DNA of 64,000 nt. Source: Candidatus Binatia bacterium (GTDB lineage Bacteria > Desulfobacterota > Binatia > HRBIN30). Positions 8,140 through 17,099 of the stretch are shown here, piece by piece (the first letter of the stretch is position 1; the number at the start of each line of letters is the position of its first letter). The notes below the pieces were generated by a model. That model was given only the letters and a program-made list of their open reading frames with translations, was not told the origin of the DNA and made no database searches. The stretch lies in the NCBI GenBank assembly GCA_026415395.1, contig JAOAHD010000001.1, positions 1-64,000 on the forward strand, given 5' to 3'. Position numbers and translations under genes: made by a program.

Positions 8140-10167
8140 TTAGAGGTCGTTGTCGTCGCGCAAGTCGATGACCAGCGGCTGCGCGTTGTTGGTCGGGTTT
8201 CCGTCGGGATTTTGCCCTGTCACCCGCACCTCTGCGGTGCAGCGTGCCGGAGAGCCGGGGAAGATCGACGTGACAGTGTCTAGCTGAAAGACCAGGGGAA
8301 TTTGGGCGCTCACTCGGGCATTGCTGCCCATCGCAACTCCGGCAAAGGTGCGACTCAACTTCGGGATGAGAGCCGGTTGGACGAGACCGCCGGGGCAGGT
8401 CCCAGGATTCACATGAACGGACACGTTGTCCGGCGCCGGTCCCGTGCGGATTTTAACCGTCACCAGCTTCCTGAGTTCTGTTTTCCCTCTTGGAAGGCGG
8501 AGCGTAACCGGTTTGATTTGTTCAAGCACGAGTCTCGCATCTTGGTCTCGGCTGACGAAATCGTTCTCATCGACAACATCGAGGGGAACACGCACGCTTT
8601 CGTTGCCCGGAACCGGGTCGATGTTATCCGTAGCCACAGGCTCGGCGGTGAACACAAGTTCGCAGCGAGCGGGATCTCCTCCGTCTGCCGTGATGAACTC
8701 CGCGGAGCGAACACTGAGCCACACAGTGGCCTTGGCTTGTGCGGCGGGCGCGAGTTCGACTTGGTCGGGGGTGTTCGTAAACTGCCCGAAATTCGCACCA
8801 CCCACGGTGCCTGTTGGGCACGTGCCGTCCTGCGCCACTAAACGGAAGCGTGCCTTGTCTCCCCACGTGTCCCCGTGTCGCAGGGTCACAGTCAGGGGCA
8901 CATATACCTCGCTCTTCCCGCGGCGTATTCGGACTTTCGCCCCCGGGGGCGGGACAACCACCGCATCGTGCAAGCTGGATGATGCGGGATAAATAAAGCT
9001 GAGGCCTGCCAGGTCGTCGGCTCGGATGCCCGCGCATCGACCGTCAAAGTGGGCAAAGGCAAACATGGTGGCGTGGTGATCGCCCGAGTGTCCTAAGCCG
9101 ATCGTGTGGCCAAGTTCGTGGGTGACCACCTCAGCCAAGTTGCACGTGTTCCAAAACGGGCACTGGTCCCAGCCATTGTTGAAGAGAATCTTCGCCGAGG
9201 TGATTCGTTGGAAGGTGACGCCGTTGACTTCGGTCGTGTCGGACTTTTCCGCACAGTATCCCCCAACCGCCAAAATCCCCGAGCAGAACCAAGGGTCGGA
9301 AAGCAGATTGTTCGGGTCGTTGAACATAATTTGGGTTGCGGGGCTACAGTCCAACTTCCCCGGTGCCATGTCCCCGCCTCGCTGTAGGAACAGCGTGGCA
9401 ATCGCTGGTGAGGTCCAGGCTTCCATGGCGGCATCGATTGCCACGTTCGTTTGTTCGGCGCCCAGGGCCGCGTCGCCGGCTGGATCGACAAGGTATGTGA
9501 CCGGCTCTCCGCGATCGGCCTGGAACCAACGAGCAGCGGTAGACATGAGGGCGAAGGGAGCTCCGTACGTGTCGAGCGCCGCGTCGATGTCGCCGCTCAG
9601 CGGTGCCGCTTTGGGCACCGCTCGTCCGGTCAGCGTGGCACGGACGGAGCTCCGCAATGCTTGCCAGTCGTACACTGCTTGAGTCTGGGCGGGGCGAAGA
9701 GATCTGCCATCCCATTCGATTGCTGTACTGCCGGGCCCGAGATCGCGCAACGCGAGCGAGCCTCCAGCCCCTTGAAGAATTGTGTACTTGCCGAGTGCCA
9801 GGCTCGTAGTGCCCCACGCACCGTCGGCCCGTCGACTAGCAAATACCAACACTTTTTCTCCGGGTCGGTACACCGGCACACCGAAGAACCGTGCGGTGAC
9901 TTCCGGGGTTTCTCCCCCGAGTTCAGTGAGTTCCAAGACTGAAGCGGCTTGGCCCTTCAGCGTTTCCGCAACGCGCAGGCGGACAGTCGTCGACACCAAC
10001 TGCGACGCTGCGTCGTACTGTGGGGCGACCTCCTCCACCTCCCCGACCACGACCGCATCCGCTTGCTGCGCGAGCTGTTGTTCGTTGGCGATGATGAGCG
10101 TGGTCGGCCACGCCGACCAAGGAACTAGTCCACAGGCAATGACGATTATGACATGTCGGGTGCGCAT
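8140..10167 (-). CDS. Secreted matrixin-like zinc metalloprotease
   Basis: A 675-residue exported protein. The start at 10167 has GGAGG 9 nt upstream and yields a signal peptide (MRTRHVIIVIACGLVPWSAW). The metzincin zinc site HELGHTIGLGH spans residues 350-360, and a Met (HATMF) follows as in the Met-turn. The region before it (about 28-190) resembles the propeptide-like N-terminus seen in bacterial matrixin-like proteins. The C-terminal 280 residues look like beta-sandwich modules. Many Cys pairs (CSPATQ, CAEKS, CPFWNTC) suggest disulfides outside the cytosol. The substrate is unknown. It lies 185 bp downstream of the phospholipase-like gene on the same strand. Confidence 0.85.
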   Translation of the reverse strand: MRTRHVIIVIACGLVPWSAWPTTLIIANEQQLAQQADAVVVGEVEEVAPQYDAASQLVSTTVRLRVAETLKGQAASVLELTELGGETPEVTARFFGVPVYRPGEKVLVFASRRADGAWGTTSLALGKYTILQGAGGSLALRDLGPGSTAIEWDGRSLRPAQTQAVYDWQALRSSVRATLTGRAVPKAAPLSGDIDAALDTYGAPFALMSTAARWFQADRGEPVTYLVDPAGDAALGAEQTNVAIDAAMEAWTSPAIATLFLQRGGDMAPGKLDCSPATQIMFNDPNNLLSDPWFCSGILAVGGYCAEKSDTTEVNGVTFQRITSAKILFNNGWDQCPFWNTCNLAEVVTHELGHTIGLGHSGDHHATMFAFAHFDGRCAGIRADDLAGLSFIYPASSSLHDAVVVPPPGAKVRIRRGKSEVYVPLTVTLRHGDTWGDKARFRLVAQDGTCPTGTVGGANFGQFTNTPDQVELAPAAQAKATVWLSVRSAEFITADGGDPARCELVFTAEPVATDNIDPVPGNESVRVPLDVVDENDFVSRDQDARLVLEQIKPVTLRLPRGKTELRKLVTVKIRTGPAPDNVSVHVNPGTCPGGLVQPALIPKLSRTFAGVAMGSNARVSAQIPLVFQLDTVTSIFPGSPARCTAEVRVTGQNPDGNPTNNAQPLVIDLRDDNDL

Positions 10168-10352
10168 TGAGTTTGTCCTCCGGGAGGACAACCAATGCGC
10201 TTGCCGTGCCAGCTAATCGTAAACACTACGTCACGTTTTCGATGTGTGGCCCGTACCGGCAGCCAATTGACGTTTTGGGCAAAACGCCAATTCCGGTTCC
10301 CTCGCGAACTCGTGAACTTCCCATCCCGCAAGAAACTCGCGGCAGCAAGTGC

Positions 10353-11816
10353 TTAACGCCAGCGAGCACCGCCTAAGCGCACGAGTTCCGCATGGATGTC
10401 ATAGAGAGTTCGAGCAACTTCCCTGCGCCGGTCGAGAGCGCGGGGAATTCCTCCGGCGTTTGCAAAGCGTTCGATGTCCTGCAGGCCAGGTACATCGCGC
10501 GCCGTTGCTCCCAAGGCCACACACTCCGAAGGAGCCTCAGGATCCACTTGGATCACTGGAAGTTGCGGGAACGGCCGAGGATTGTCGGTCGCCAGACGTG
10601 TGCGATCGAATGCGTCGAGGAAGATGTTGGCATTGCGGTCGCGCAGCGTGAGTGGCTCAAGACCGAACAAGAACTCGATAAACGCTGGGTACGAGCTGTG
10701 CTCGTACAACGTCGAGGACACGAAGCCACGTTTTGCCCATGGCGACGCGATGAACGCCGGCACGCGGGGCCCGAGCTTACCAAAGCCTTGGTCCGAGCGT
10801 TCGTCGGGTACGGTCGGCGGCGGGACGTGGTCGAAAAAGCCGCCGTGCTCGTCGTAGGTTAGGATGAACAAACTCCGGCGCCACTGAGGACTTGCGCCCA
10901 GGGCCCGCAGCACCGCGGCAACAAATGCTTGGCCGAGTTGAACGTCGTGCGGTGGGTGATCATCATTGACACCAAATCCTGGCTCCACCACGCAAACCGG
11001 CGGCAAAGTACCGGCACGAGCATCCTCGAAGAACGCCTGGATGGGAAGCAGGCGCGAGAGTTGTGTCCTCAAGCTCGCCCACAGCGCCAAAAAAGGAAGA
11101 TCCGTGTAGTAGTACTTCCAGTCGATGCCCGCCTCGTTCAGTGCATCGTAAATCGTGCGGAAGCGAAAGCCTGGCGGGGTGGGGAAGTCGTTATTCTTCC
11201 GCCCGTCCGATTGGGCCGCGTGCAGGTACATCCGGTTCGGCCATGTGGGACCACGCACCGAACAAAACCAGCGCTGGCAGAGCACGAATTCGTCGGCCAG
11301 CGCATAGTAAATCGGCAGTTGGTGGCGCTGGTAGTAACCCATCACTTGGTCGCCATGGGTAGGCCCCACCGCTTGCCAGTGTTCGCGGACGAAGCCATCC
11401 ATCCGGCCGTCATTCACCTGGCGAAAGCTTGCATCCCACCCGTGCGGTGGATCCTCAACACAACGATCGGACATGGGGAAAACCCGCACCAGCGACCCAT
11501 CCGGGCGCGGGTTCGCGAATGAGGCCTGCAAACCATCGACCGCTCGCCCCTCGTGCAATGACAGAGAGCCCAAGAAATGGTCGAAGGTCCGGTTCTCCAT
11601 CATCACCAAAACAACGGTGTCGACCTTGAGATCCGCGGGAGAGAGCGGCGGCAGCTCAGAGCCCTCGCCGTCGTCGCCACAACTGCTGATCAACGGCCCC
11701 AACGCTACGGCCCCCGCCACCGCACTGATTTGCTTCAGGGCTTGACGGCGTGTGATGGAGCCCACGGGCCGAGCGACCGCTGCACGCTTCCCTCTTTTTC
11801 CGCCACCTCGTTTCAC
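10353..11816 (-). CDS. Phospholipase C / acid phosphatase family phosphoesterase, Tat-exported lipoprotein
   Basis: A 487-residue member of the phosphoesterase family (Pfam PF04185 type) that includes non-haemolytic phospholipase C. Family motifs seen are ENRTFDHFLG near the start, VVEPGFGVNDDHPP and TYDEHGGFFDHVPPP. GTG at 11816 is preferred over TTG 11879 because GAGG lies 9 nt upstream. The protein then begins with a basic stretch, the twin-arginine-like ITRRQALK, a hydrophobic segment and a lipobox-like LISSC, which suggests Tat export and lipid anchoring. It should hydrolyse phosphodiesters or phosphomonoesters in the periplasm. The substrate cannot be told from sequence. Confidence 0.88.
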   Translation of the reverse strand: MKRGGGKRGKRAAVARPVGSITRRQALKQISAVAGAVALGPLISSCGDDGEGSELPPLSPADLKVDTVVLVMMENRTFDHFLGSLSLHEGRAVDGLQASFANPRPDGSLVRVFPMSDRCVEDPPHGWDASFRQVNDGRMDGFVREHWQAVGPTHGDQVMGYYQRHQLPIYYALADEFVLCQRWFCSVRGPTWPNRMYLHAAQSDGRKNNDFPTPPGFRFRTIYDALNEAGIDWKYYYTDLPFLALWASLRTQLSRLLPIQAFFEDARAGTLPPVCVVEPGFGVNDDHPPHDVQLGQAFVAAVLRALGASPQWRRSLFILTYDEHGGFFDHVPPPTVPDERSDQGFGKLGPRVPAFIASPWAKRGFVSSTLYEHSSYPAFIEFLFGLEPLTLRDRNANIFLDAFDRTRLATDNPRPFPQLPVIQVDPEAPSECVALGATARDVPGLQDIERFANAGGIPRALDRRREVARTLYDIHAELVRLGGARWR

Positions 11817-11998
11817 GGCTATGCACCTCGCGCGGCGGGCATTGGTGGCGCAAAAACGCGTGCCCTGCAATAGGCTCAATGGGGCGGGTTACAAAATTTC
11901 TCTGTACTTTAACGTTTTCCACCGCGCCCAGGACCACGAGCGGCGAGCAGTGTCCGCTACCTCATCCTGCGTGCGCGGGAAAGCTCACGCGCTGCGGA

Positions 11999-12388
11999 TC
12001 AAGGCCGGCGGTGCTCTTGCAGCACGCGCCAGCGCGCTCGCTGCTCGCGGTCGAGCACGGCCAAGGCATCCCGATCGGCGAGCACGCGCAGGCGCCCCCG
12101 TTCTTGAGCGAGGTTCGTCCAATCGCTGTGTGTTCCCGCACTTGCATTGCGCTCGGCTTCTCGCAGTCGACGGGTGAGTTCGTTCCACGTGGCTTGCGCA
12201 CGATGCACCAGGAACTGCAAACGGGTGCGCTGCTCCGCCGAGAGCTCCAAGGCATCCGCTTGCCGGAGCAAGGCCCCCGCGAGCCAATGCGGCTCCTCCG
12301 GATCCCCCGCCCCAGCCGGCCGCACGCCGTACGCTGCGACGAAGCCTAGCATCGTCAACGGCACGACAATACGGAACGTGCGGCCCAC
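11999..12388 (-). CDS. Small exported helical protein, Spy/CpxP-like
   Basis: A 129-residue protein with an N-terminal signal-like segment (FRIVVPLTMLGFVAAYGV) and a mature part of two or three amphipathic helices. The line LELSAEQRTRLQFL resembles the LTxxQ motif of periplasmic Spy/CpxP and heavy-metal-sensor proteins. GTG at 12388 is chosen because GAGG lies 9-10 nt upstream, inside the end of the preceding cytochrome gene, which suggests translational coupling. A longer ATG start at 12427 would overlap that gene. It is the last member of the ECF-sigma operon, where a periplasmic stress or chaperone role would fit. Family assignment is tentative. Confidence 0.6.
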   Translation of the reverse strand: MGRTFRIVVPLTMLGFVAAYGVRPAGAGDPEEPHWLAGALLRQADALELSAEQRTRLQFLVHRAQATWNELTRRLREAERNASAGTHSDWTNLAQERGRLRVLADRDALAVLDREQRARWRVLQEHRRP

Positions 12389-12398
12389 AGGCTGATCC

Positions 12399-13007
12399 TC
12401 AGTGCTTGCCGGGAGCCAAGGGCACACCCTTACGGGTCGAGATGATGTAGGCTTCCAAGGCCTTCATCTTTTCGTCGTCGTCGGCAAGGCGCGGACCTTC
12501 CATCGGGTTTTCAATGCACCAGTTGATCATATCCCGGAGCAAGGCGATCCGTTTCAGTTGGGTTTGGAATTTGGGATACGTCTCCGGATGAGTGTTGCTG
12601 GCATCTGGGTGACACATATCGCAGGAGATTCCGTTGGTTCCGAGTTCGGGCGAGTGAAAGAGCTTGTAGCCCTCGTCGATCGTCCGTTTCAGTTCGGCTT
12701 CCCAAACCCGCATCTCTCGCTCCGTGTGGGCCGCACCGCCGTGAGCCAACTGTGTCTTCTCCTCATACTTGCGCATGAGTTGATTTGCGACGTCGCGTGC
12801 TTGCTCACCGGACATACGCTCGCCGGGAGCGACACCAGGCACGACGACGCTGGTTTGCCCATCGCACAAGCCCACGACCTTGCTCTTGCCGTCGGGCGCA
12901 GGCGGGAGTTCATGCTTCGGCATTTCTCCCGCGCTCACGTGCAGGGCAGCGGCCCCAGCAACAACCCCGACGATGGCCAATGCCAGATAACGAATTTTTC
13001 TCACCAT
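12399..13007 (-). CDS. SoxA/TsdA-like mono-haem cytochrome c
   Basis: A 202-residue periplasmic cytochrome. The start at 13007 has GGAGG about 8 nt upstream and gives a signal peptide (VRKIRYLALAIVGVVAGAAA). There is one haem site, CDMCH (129-133). The segment around MINWCIENPMEG (about 160-171), followed by DDEKMKALEAYI, resembles the conserved C-terminal part of SoxA and thiosulfate dehydrogenase TsdA domains. There the extra Cys (C164 here) sits near the haem. Only one haem is present, unlike the di-haem TsdA. It follows the phosphoesterase by 39 bp and is followed by the Spy-like gene after 10 bp. It is a likely electron carrier, and its substrate is unknown. Confidence 0.8.
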   Translation of the reverse strand: MVRKIRYLALAIVGVVAGAAALHVSAGEMPKHELPPAPDGKSKVVGLCDGQTSVVVPGVAPGERMSGEQARDVANQLMRKYEEKTQLAHGGAAHTEREMRVWEAELKRTIDEGYKLFHSPELGTNGISCDMCHPDASNTHPETYPKFQTQLKRIALLRDMINWCIENPMEGPRLADDDEKMKALEAYIISTRKGVPLAPGKH

Positions 13008-13046
13008 GGTCCCTACCTCCCTAGTCTCGCCCACCGACACGCCCGT

Positions 13047-14195
13047 TCAGTAGGACGGCCAATCCACGCGCCCTTGAAACTCTTTGGCCAGCTCGGCCAT
13101 TCCCGCCTTACCGCGGCGAACCGTATCGAAGGTCACAGTCATCGGATTCCGATCCCACAAGACGTAATGTTTGTCCGCTTGGCCATCAGCACGCAGAGCC
13201 ACCGTACCCCAACCGCAGCCATCGAACTGGTTGAACGGATCGGCACGGACCATTTGGACTGTGAGCGGGGGAATGCCCTGCGGCGCGTACGGCCACGGCC
13301 ACGCGGTCGACAACACCCCATGGAAGGTGATGTTGCCGATCCGGTTGGTGAGCACTTGGTGGGTATGAGCGTGGATTACGGTGACCGACTGGAACGGTGC
13401 AAGCAGTTTTTGGACTTCTTCGGCGTCTTCCGTCCAGAAATTCCAGGGCCGGTAGTACTTGTACAGCGGCGAGTGAGAGAACACGACGATCGGGGTCTTT
13501 TTGTCGACTTTCGCCAAGTCCTTCTTTAGCCAATCGCGCTGTTCCTCACCGACCATGAACGGGCGGCCGTTAGGGTTGTCGAGCTGAGCCATAGCGAGCA
13601 TCCGTTCCATCGGGGTCATCTTCGGTTCTGTCCAGTAATCCTCGACAATCACCGAATTCAGAACGATGAAGTGCACTCCCTTGTGGTCGAAGGAGTAGGT
13701 CGGCTCACCGAACATTTCCCGCCACTTCTCGCCCATATCCAAGTACCAGTCATGCTCGCCGACCATCATGCGCACCGGCGCTTTCAGTTGATCGAGAATT
13801 TGCTTCCCGATTGACAGCTCCTCAGCCTTACCGAGTTGCGCCAAATCACCGCCGAAGAGAACGAAATCCGGCTGGGGGTCGAGGGCGTTCACATCATCCA
13901 CCGCTTTCTGGCATGCTTTCACGAAGCGGTGATTCAGCCCCTTGTCCAAGATGTGGGTGTCAGAGATGTAGGCAAAGGTAAATTTGGGCTGCGTCTCTTT
14001 TGCCTCTGCCACACGGATGAGCTGGAAGGAATGCGGCGGGAATCCCTTCCAGAAAGCCGTCGCGACTGCGGCTGCTTTTGCCGCTGTCTTAAAAAAGTCG
14101 CGCCGGCTCAGCCGCGGCAGCTCGGCAAAAAACCGCTCGCGCTCCGCCAGGTACTCCTGTTTCTTCCTCTCCAATGGAAGTACGTACTTTGCCAT
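13047..14195 (-). CDS. Tat-exported calcineurin-like metallophosphoesterase
   Basis: A 382-residue protein. The start at 14195 has a GGAGGG site 6 nt upstream. A twin-arginine motif LSRRDFFK (R31-R32) precedes a hydrophobic Ala-rich segment, so the folded metalloenzyme is probably exported by Tat. Calcineurin-type metal motifs appear in order: SDTH, FGGDLAQ, GEHD (GNHD in most relatives), FSHSPLY and HAHTHQ. It should hydrolyse a phosphoester in the periplasm. It lies between two cytochrome genes in the sigma-factor operon (29 bp after the peroxidase), so it may act in the same stress response. The substrate is unknown. Confidence 0.88.
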   Translation of the reverse strand: MAKYVLPLERKKQEYLAERERFFAELPRLSRRDFFKTAAKAAAVATAFWKGFPPHSFQLIRVAEAKETQPKFTFAYISDTHILDKGLNHRFVKACQKAVDDVNALDPQPDFVLFGGDLAQLGKAEELSIGKQILDQLKAPVRMMVGEHDWYLDMGEKWREMFGEPTYSFDHKGVHFIVLNSVIVEDYWTEPKMTPMERMLAMAQLDNPNGRPFMVGEEQRDWLKKDLAKVDKKTPIVVFSHSPLYKYYRPWNFWTEDAEEVQKLLAPFQSVTVIHAHTHQVLTNRIGNITFHGVLSTAWPWPYAPQGIPPLTVQMVRADPFNQFDGCGWGTVALRADGQADKHYVLWDRNPMTVTFDTVRRGKAGMAELAKEFQGRVDWPSY

Positions 14196-14224
14196 TTCGA
14201 TCCCTCCTTTGCCGCACGATGTGC

Positions 14225-15367
14225 TCACGGGGCTGGCGCGGCCACCAATTCCCCGGCGCGCGTTTTGCGCGATAACTCCTTCAACTCCTCCCAGTCGAAG
14301 TTCTTCCCTCCGCTCTCATCGGTGAGCGACTTCATAAATTCGATGATATCGGCAATCTCTTCGCGGGTGAGGTTGAGCGGCCGCATCCCGCCATCCAGAT
14401 TCGGGTTCGGCTCCCCACCGCGGTTGTAAAAGTCCATGACTTCTTCGAGCGTCTTCAAGCTGCCGTCGTGCATGTACGGGGCCGTGAGCGCCACATTGCG
14501 CAGGCCTGGCGTTTTAAACGCACCTATGTCTTTGGGCTCGCGGGTGACGATCCAGCGCCCCAGGGCTTCCACTCCCGGCTTATGGGCTAACGACGACTCC
14601 GCTTCCTTATCGCGCCGCGTTTGAATCGCCTGCGCTTCGCGCGCCAGTTGCTCGAAGTTGCCCTTCATTGCGACACCGATGTTGTGGAACTTATTGTCGG
14701 TAAAGTACGGGAAAGACGTATTGAATTCGTGGCACGTGACACACCGCCCCTTGCCTTGAAACAATTGGAAGCCGCGTTTCGCGGCATCACTCAAGGCGTT
14801 CTTGTCGCCCGCTAGAAAACGATCGAACGGTGAGGCGAAGGGAGCCAGTGTGCGCTCGAACGAAGCGATTGCTTGCACGATGCGCTCGATGGTCACTTGC
14901 GGAGAACCAAACGCCTGCTGGAACAAAGGCGGATACTCGGGCACGCTGGCCACAGCCTTGACCACCGCTTCGTGCGACGGCTGCCCCATTTCCACCGGGT
15001 TAATCAGCGGTTGCTTGGCCTGCTCCTCCAACGTTGGAGCGCGGCCGTCCCAAAACTGAACCTCGCTGAAACCAGTGTACAGCACCGTGGGAGAGTTGCG
15101 CGCACCGGCCTGCCCACGGATCCCCGTCGCCACAGGTTTCCCGTCTGCAAAACCCCGCAGGGGGTCATGGCAGGACGCGCAAGAGACTGTTCCATCCGCC
15201 GAGAGACGCTTGTCAAAGTAGAGCTTTTTCCCGAGTTCCACCTTCTCTTTCGTTAAGGGATTTCCTTCGGGAATCACCGGCTCCAGCACTCCCTTCGGCA
15301 AGTAAAGGGCAAAGGCCCCCATCATGGAAACCATCAGCTTCCGTACCCCGCGCTGCACTTCCATCAT
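14225..15367 (-). CDS. Di-haem cytochrome c peroxidase / MauG family protein
   Basis: A 380-residue protein with two c-type haem sites, CASCH (63-67) and CVTCH (208-212), in the spacing of bacterial cytochrome c peroxidases and MauG. Family landmarks are LGKKLYFDKRLS, ARNSPTVLYTGF, FWDGRAPTLEEQA and LRNVALTAPYMHDGS. It should reduce hydrogen peroxide using small cytochromes in the periplasm, or perform MauG-like oxidation. The N-terminus is short but hydrophobic enough for export. The start has a GGAGGGGAG site. It lies 11 bp after the anti-sigma gene, so it is probably a direct target of the ECF sigma factor. Confidence 0.93.
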   Translation of the reverse strand: MMEVQRGVRKLMVSMMGAFALYLPKGVLEPVIPEGNPLTKEKVELGKKLYFDKRLSADGTVSCASCHDPLRGFADGKPVATGIRGQAGARNSPTVLYTGFSEVQFWDGRAPTLEEQAKQPLINPVEMGQPSHEAVVKAVASVPEYPPLFQQAFGSPQVTIERIVQAIASFERTLAPFASPFDRFLAGDKNALSDAAKRGFQLFQGKGRCVTCHEFNTSFPYFTDNKFHNIGVAMKGNFEQLAREAQAIQTRRDKEAESSLAHKPGVEALGRWIVTREPKDIGAFKTPGLRNVALTAPYMHDGSLKTLEEVMDFYNRGGEPNPNLDGGMRPLNLTREEIADIIEFMKSLTDESGGKNFDWEELKELSRKTRAGELVAAPAP

Positions 15368-15378
15368 CTCCCCTCCGT

Positions 15379-16194
15379 TTACAGTTCGCGACCCACAGAC
15401 CGACCAAAATCCTTCAGGCCATCACTTGCCACGCCTGCGTGGCAGCTCGCGCAGGCACGCGCCCCGTCCTGCTCGCCTTCGCTGACCAACACGTACGACA
15501 CTTCCCCGTGGTTCCACGCAATGAACTTTCGGCCATTGTGCGCAAAGGTGCGAAACTCGCTCCGGCCAAGCCGGACTCGTGCACCTTGTGCCGGTAAATC
15601 TCGCTTTGCTGCCACGACCAACACTGCCGGACCATTGCCCGAGCGATACACCACCACTCCGACATCCTCGCCTTCGGCCCGCAAAACATTGGCACCTTCC
15701 GGAACCATCCCATCGGGCAAGCGTAAGGTGCCCGGGTGGTAGAACACCAAACGTTCTGCCAGCCAGCGATCCAGCACGGCGGCGTCCGCACTGCGCGTCA
15801 AAAGCGGCATCTCCCCACTCCGGACCGCTTCATACACCCGGTCCGCCAGCGCCACCCTTGGGGAAACTAGAGCGTTGCTGCCTCCACCGTGAAGAGCAAG
15901 CCATGCCACCACGACGGCCGCCAACAAGGCTGTAACGGCAGCACTCGGAACAATCCACCGCCACGAAGCTTCCCTCTCCACTAAGAGTGCTCGGACTTTC
16001 TGCTCCAGTGCGGGTGGGCAATCGTCTAACACGTAGTGGCGACGCACCGACTCCGCGATCCATTGCTCCACCTGCAGGCGCCGCGCGCATGCTTGGCACC
16101 CCTCGAGGTGCTCCTCGAGCTCGACCGCTCGATCTACCCCGAGCTCGTGATCCACGTAAGCAGAAAGGAATTTGGAAAACTCGTTACAGTTCAT
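15379..16194 (-). CDS. Transmembrane anti-sigma factor with zinc-finger N-terminus and C-terminal CXXCH motif
   Basis: A 271-residue protein. The N-terminal cytosolic part is a ZAS-type zinc-binding anti-sigma domain (C3, then H29-xxx-C33-xx-C36). A single membrane helix (about 81-101) leads to a periplasmic domain of about 165 residues. That domain ends with CASCH (248-252), the canonical haem c attachment motif, 19 residues from the C-terminus. The gene overlaps the ECF sigma gene by 11 bp, as usual for a sigma/anti-sigma pair, and the peroxidase gene follows 11 bp later. The sigma-binding role is well supported. Haem attachment is an inference from the motif and its periplasmic side. Confidence 0.88.
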   Translation of the reverse strand: MNCNEFSKFLSAYVDHELGVDRAVELEEHLEGCQACARRLQVEQWIAESVRRHYVLDDCPPALEQKVRALLVEREASWRWIVPSAAVTALLAAVVVAWLALHGGGSNALVSPRVALADRVYEAVRSGEMPLLTRSADAAVLDRWLAERLVFYHPGTLRLPDGMVPEGANVLRAEGEDVGVVVYRSGNGPAVLVVAAKRDLPAQGARVRLGRSEFRTFAHNGRKFIAWNHGEVSYVLVSEGEQDGARACASCHAGVASDGLKDFGRSVGREL

Positions 16195-16774
16195 GGCCTT
16201 CGGTTCCTGTCTTGCGGTTACGGCCCCAGCCGCGATCCTCGAGCTGCCCTAAAAGCTGCGCTCGCAAAAGCGCGCGGCCGCGCGCCAGCCGCGACATAAC
16301 TGTGCCTATGGGGCAGCCGAGAATTTCGGCAATTTCTTTGTACGACAACCCCTCGACGTCCCGCAGGTACACGGGAAACCGATACACCTCCGGCAAATTT
16401 TCCACCGCCCGCCGGATCTCGAGCGCCCACTGCTGCTCGACCGCAAGCTCCTCTGGCCCCCTGGCCGGCTCCGGTTCGGTACACGTTCGATCACGTCCAG
16501 CGGCTGCGACGCGGCGCGACTGCTCCCGTTGGGCGTCGATCCATGCATTGCGCAACACGATGAACAGCCAAGCGCGAATGTTCTGCCGAGGGGTAAGCTC
16601 TGCCCAATGCTCGATCGCTTTGAGCACGGTTGCCTGCACCAAATCCTCCGCCTCGCCCCGCCCGGCCAACTGAACAGCAAAATTGTACAGCGAGCGCAGA
16701 TGGGGCAACAGTTTTGCCGCAACCTCGTTCGTCTGTTGTCGCCGGAGCACAACGGGACCTCGACGTTTACTCAC
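16184..16774 (-). CDS. ECF-type RNA polymerase sigma factor
   Basis: A 196-residue protein with sigma region 2 ([15 protein letters not shown] to [19 protein letters not shown]) and region 4 ([37 protein letters not shown]), which is the ECF architecture. It should direct RNA polymerase to its own operon and perhaps the divergent surface gene. The GTG start at 16774 is given. GTG 16750 has a better GAGG site and is a real alternative. Overlap with the downstream anti-sigma gene implies coupled translation. The operon continues with peroxidase, phosphoesterase, cytochrome and Spy-like genes, so the regulon probably deals with envelope redox stress. Confidence 0.93.
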   Translation of the reverse strand: MSKRRGPVVLRRQQTNEVAAKLLPHLRSLYNFAVQLAGRGEAEDLVQATVLKAIEHWAELTPRQNIRAWLFIVLRNAWIDAQREQSRRVAAAGRDRTCTEPEPARGPEELAVEQQWALEIRRAVENLPEVYRFPVYLRDVEGLSYKEIAEILGCPIGTVMSRLARGRALLRAQLLGQLEDRGWGRNRKTGTEGHEL

Positions 16775-17099
16775 CCGCTACTACGAGGAGCCTTGGCGGT
16801 TTATTCCCATCCCATCCAGAAATCGTGGGTCATCCGCCGCCAGGGGCGACATCAACGCATTTTCGCCCGCAGGACGACTCATCATCGTTGACCTTTCTTC
16901 GCGATTGCCGCTTCCTCCCCTTGCCCGTATTGCGCAGAGAACCCGAGCTGGCGGGAGACCAGGTTGTGGGGTTCTTTTGAAACTGGCTCTCCTCGCAAAC
17001 CTGGGCAGGACAGCAGGCAGAGCCCTTTTGTCTGGTTGGTTTGCTGTTGTCAAACAGTCCAATTTCGTTGTAGACACCGCGGGCGAGGGAGGGATATCG
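16775..17099. promoter_or_regulatory. Divergent regulatory region between ECF sigma operon and cytochrome surface protein
   Basis: About 325 bp with no supportable gene separates the ECF sigma operon (minus strand) from the propeller/cytochrome gene (plus strand), so promoters for both must lie here. I could not pick an ECF-type -35/-10 pair with confidence. The long plus-strand frame reading across this stretch is rejected as coding, because a strong ribosome site and signal peptide lie at its 3' end. Confidence 0.5.

Noticed and set aside
16683-17099. N-terminal extension of the cytochrome surface protein
   Set aside because: It overlaps the ECF sigma gene on the other strand. GTG 17100 has a strong ribosome site and signal peptide.
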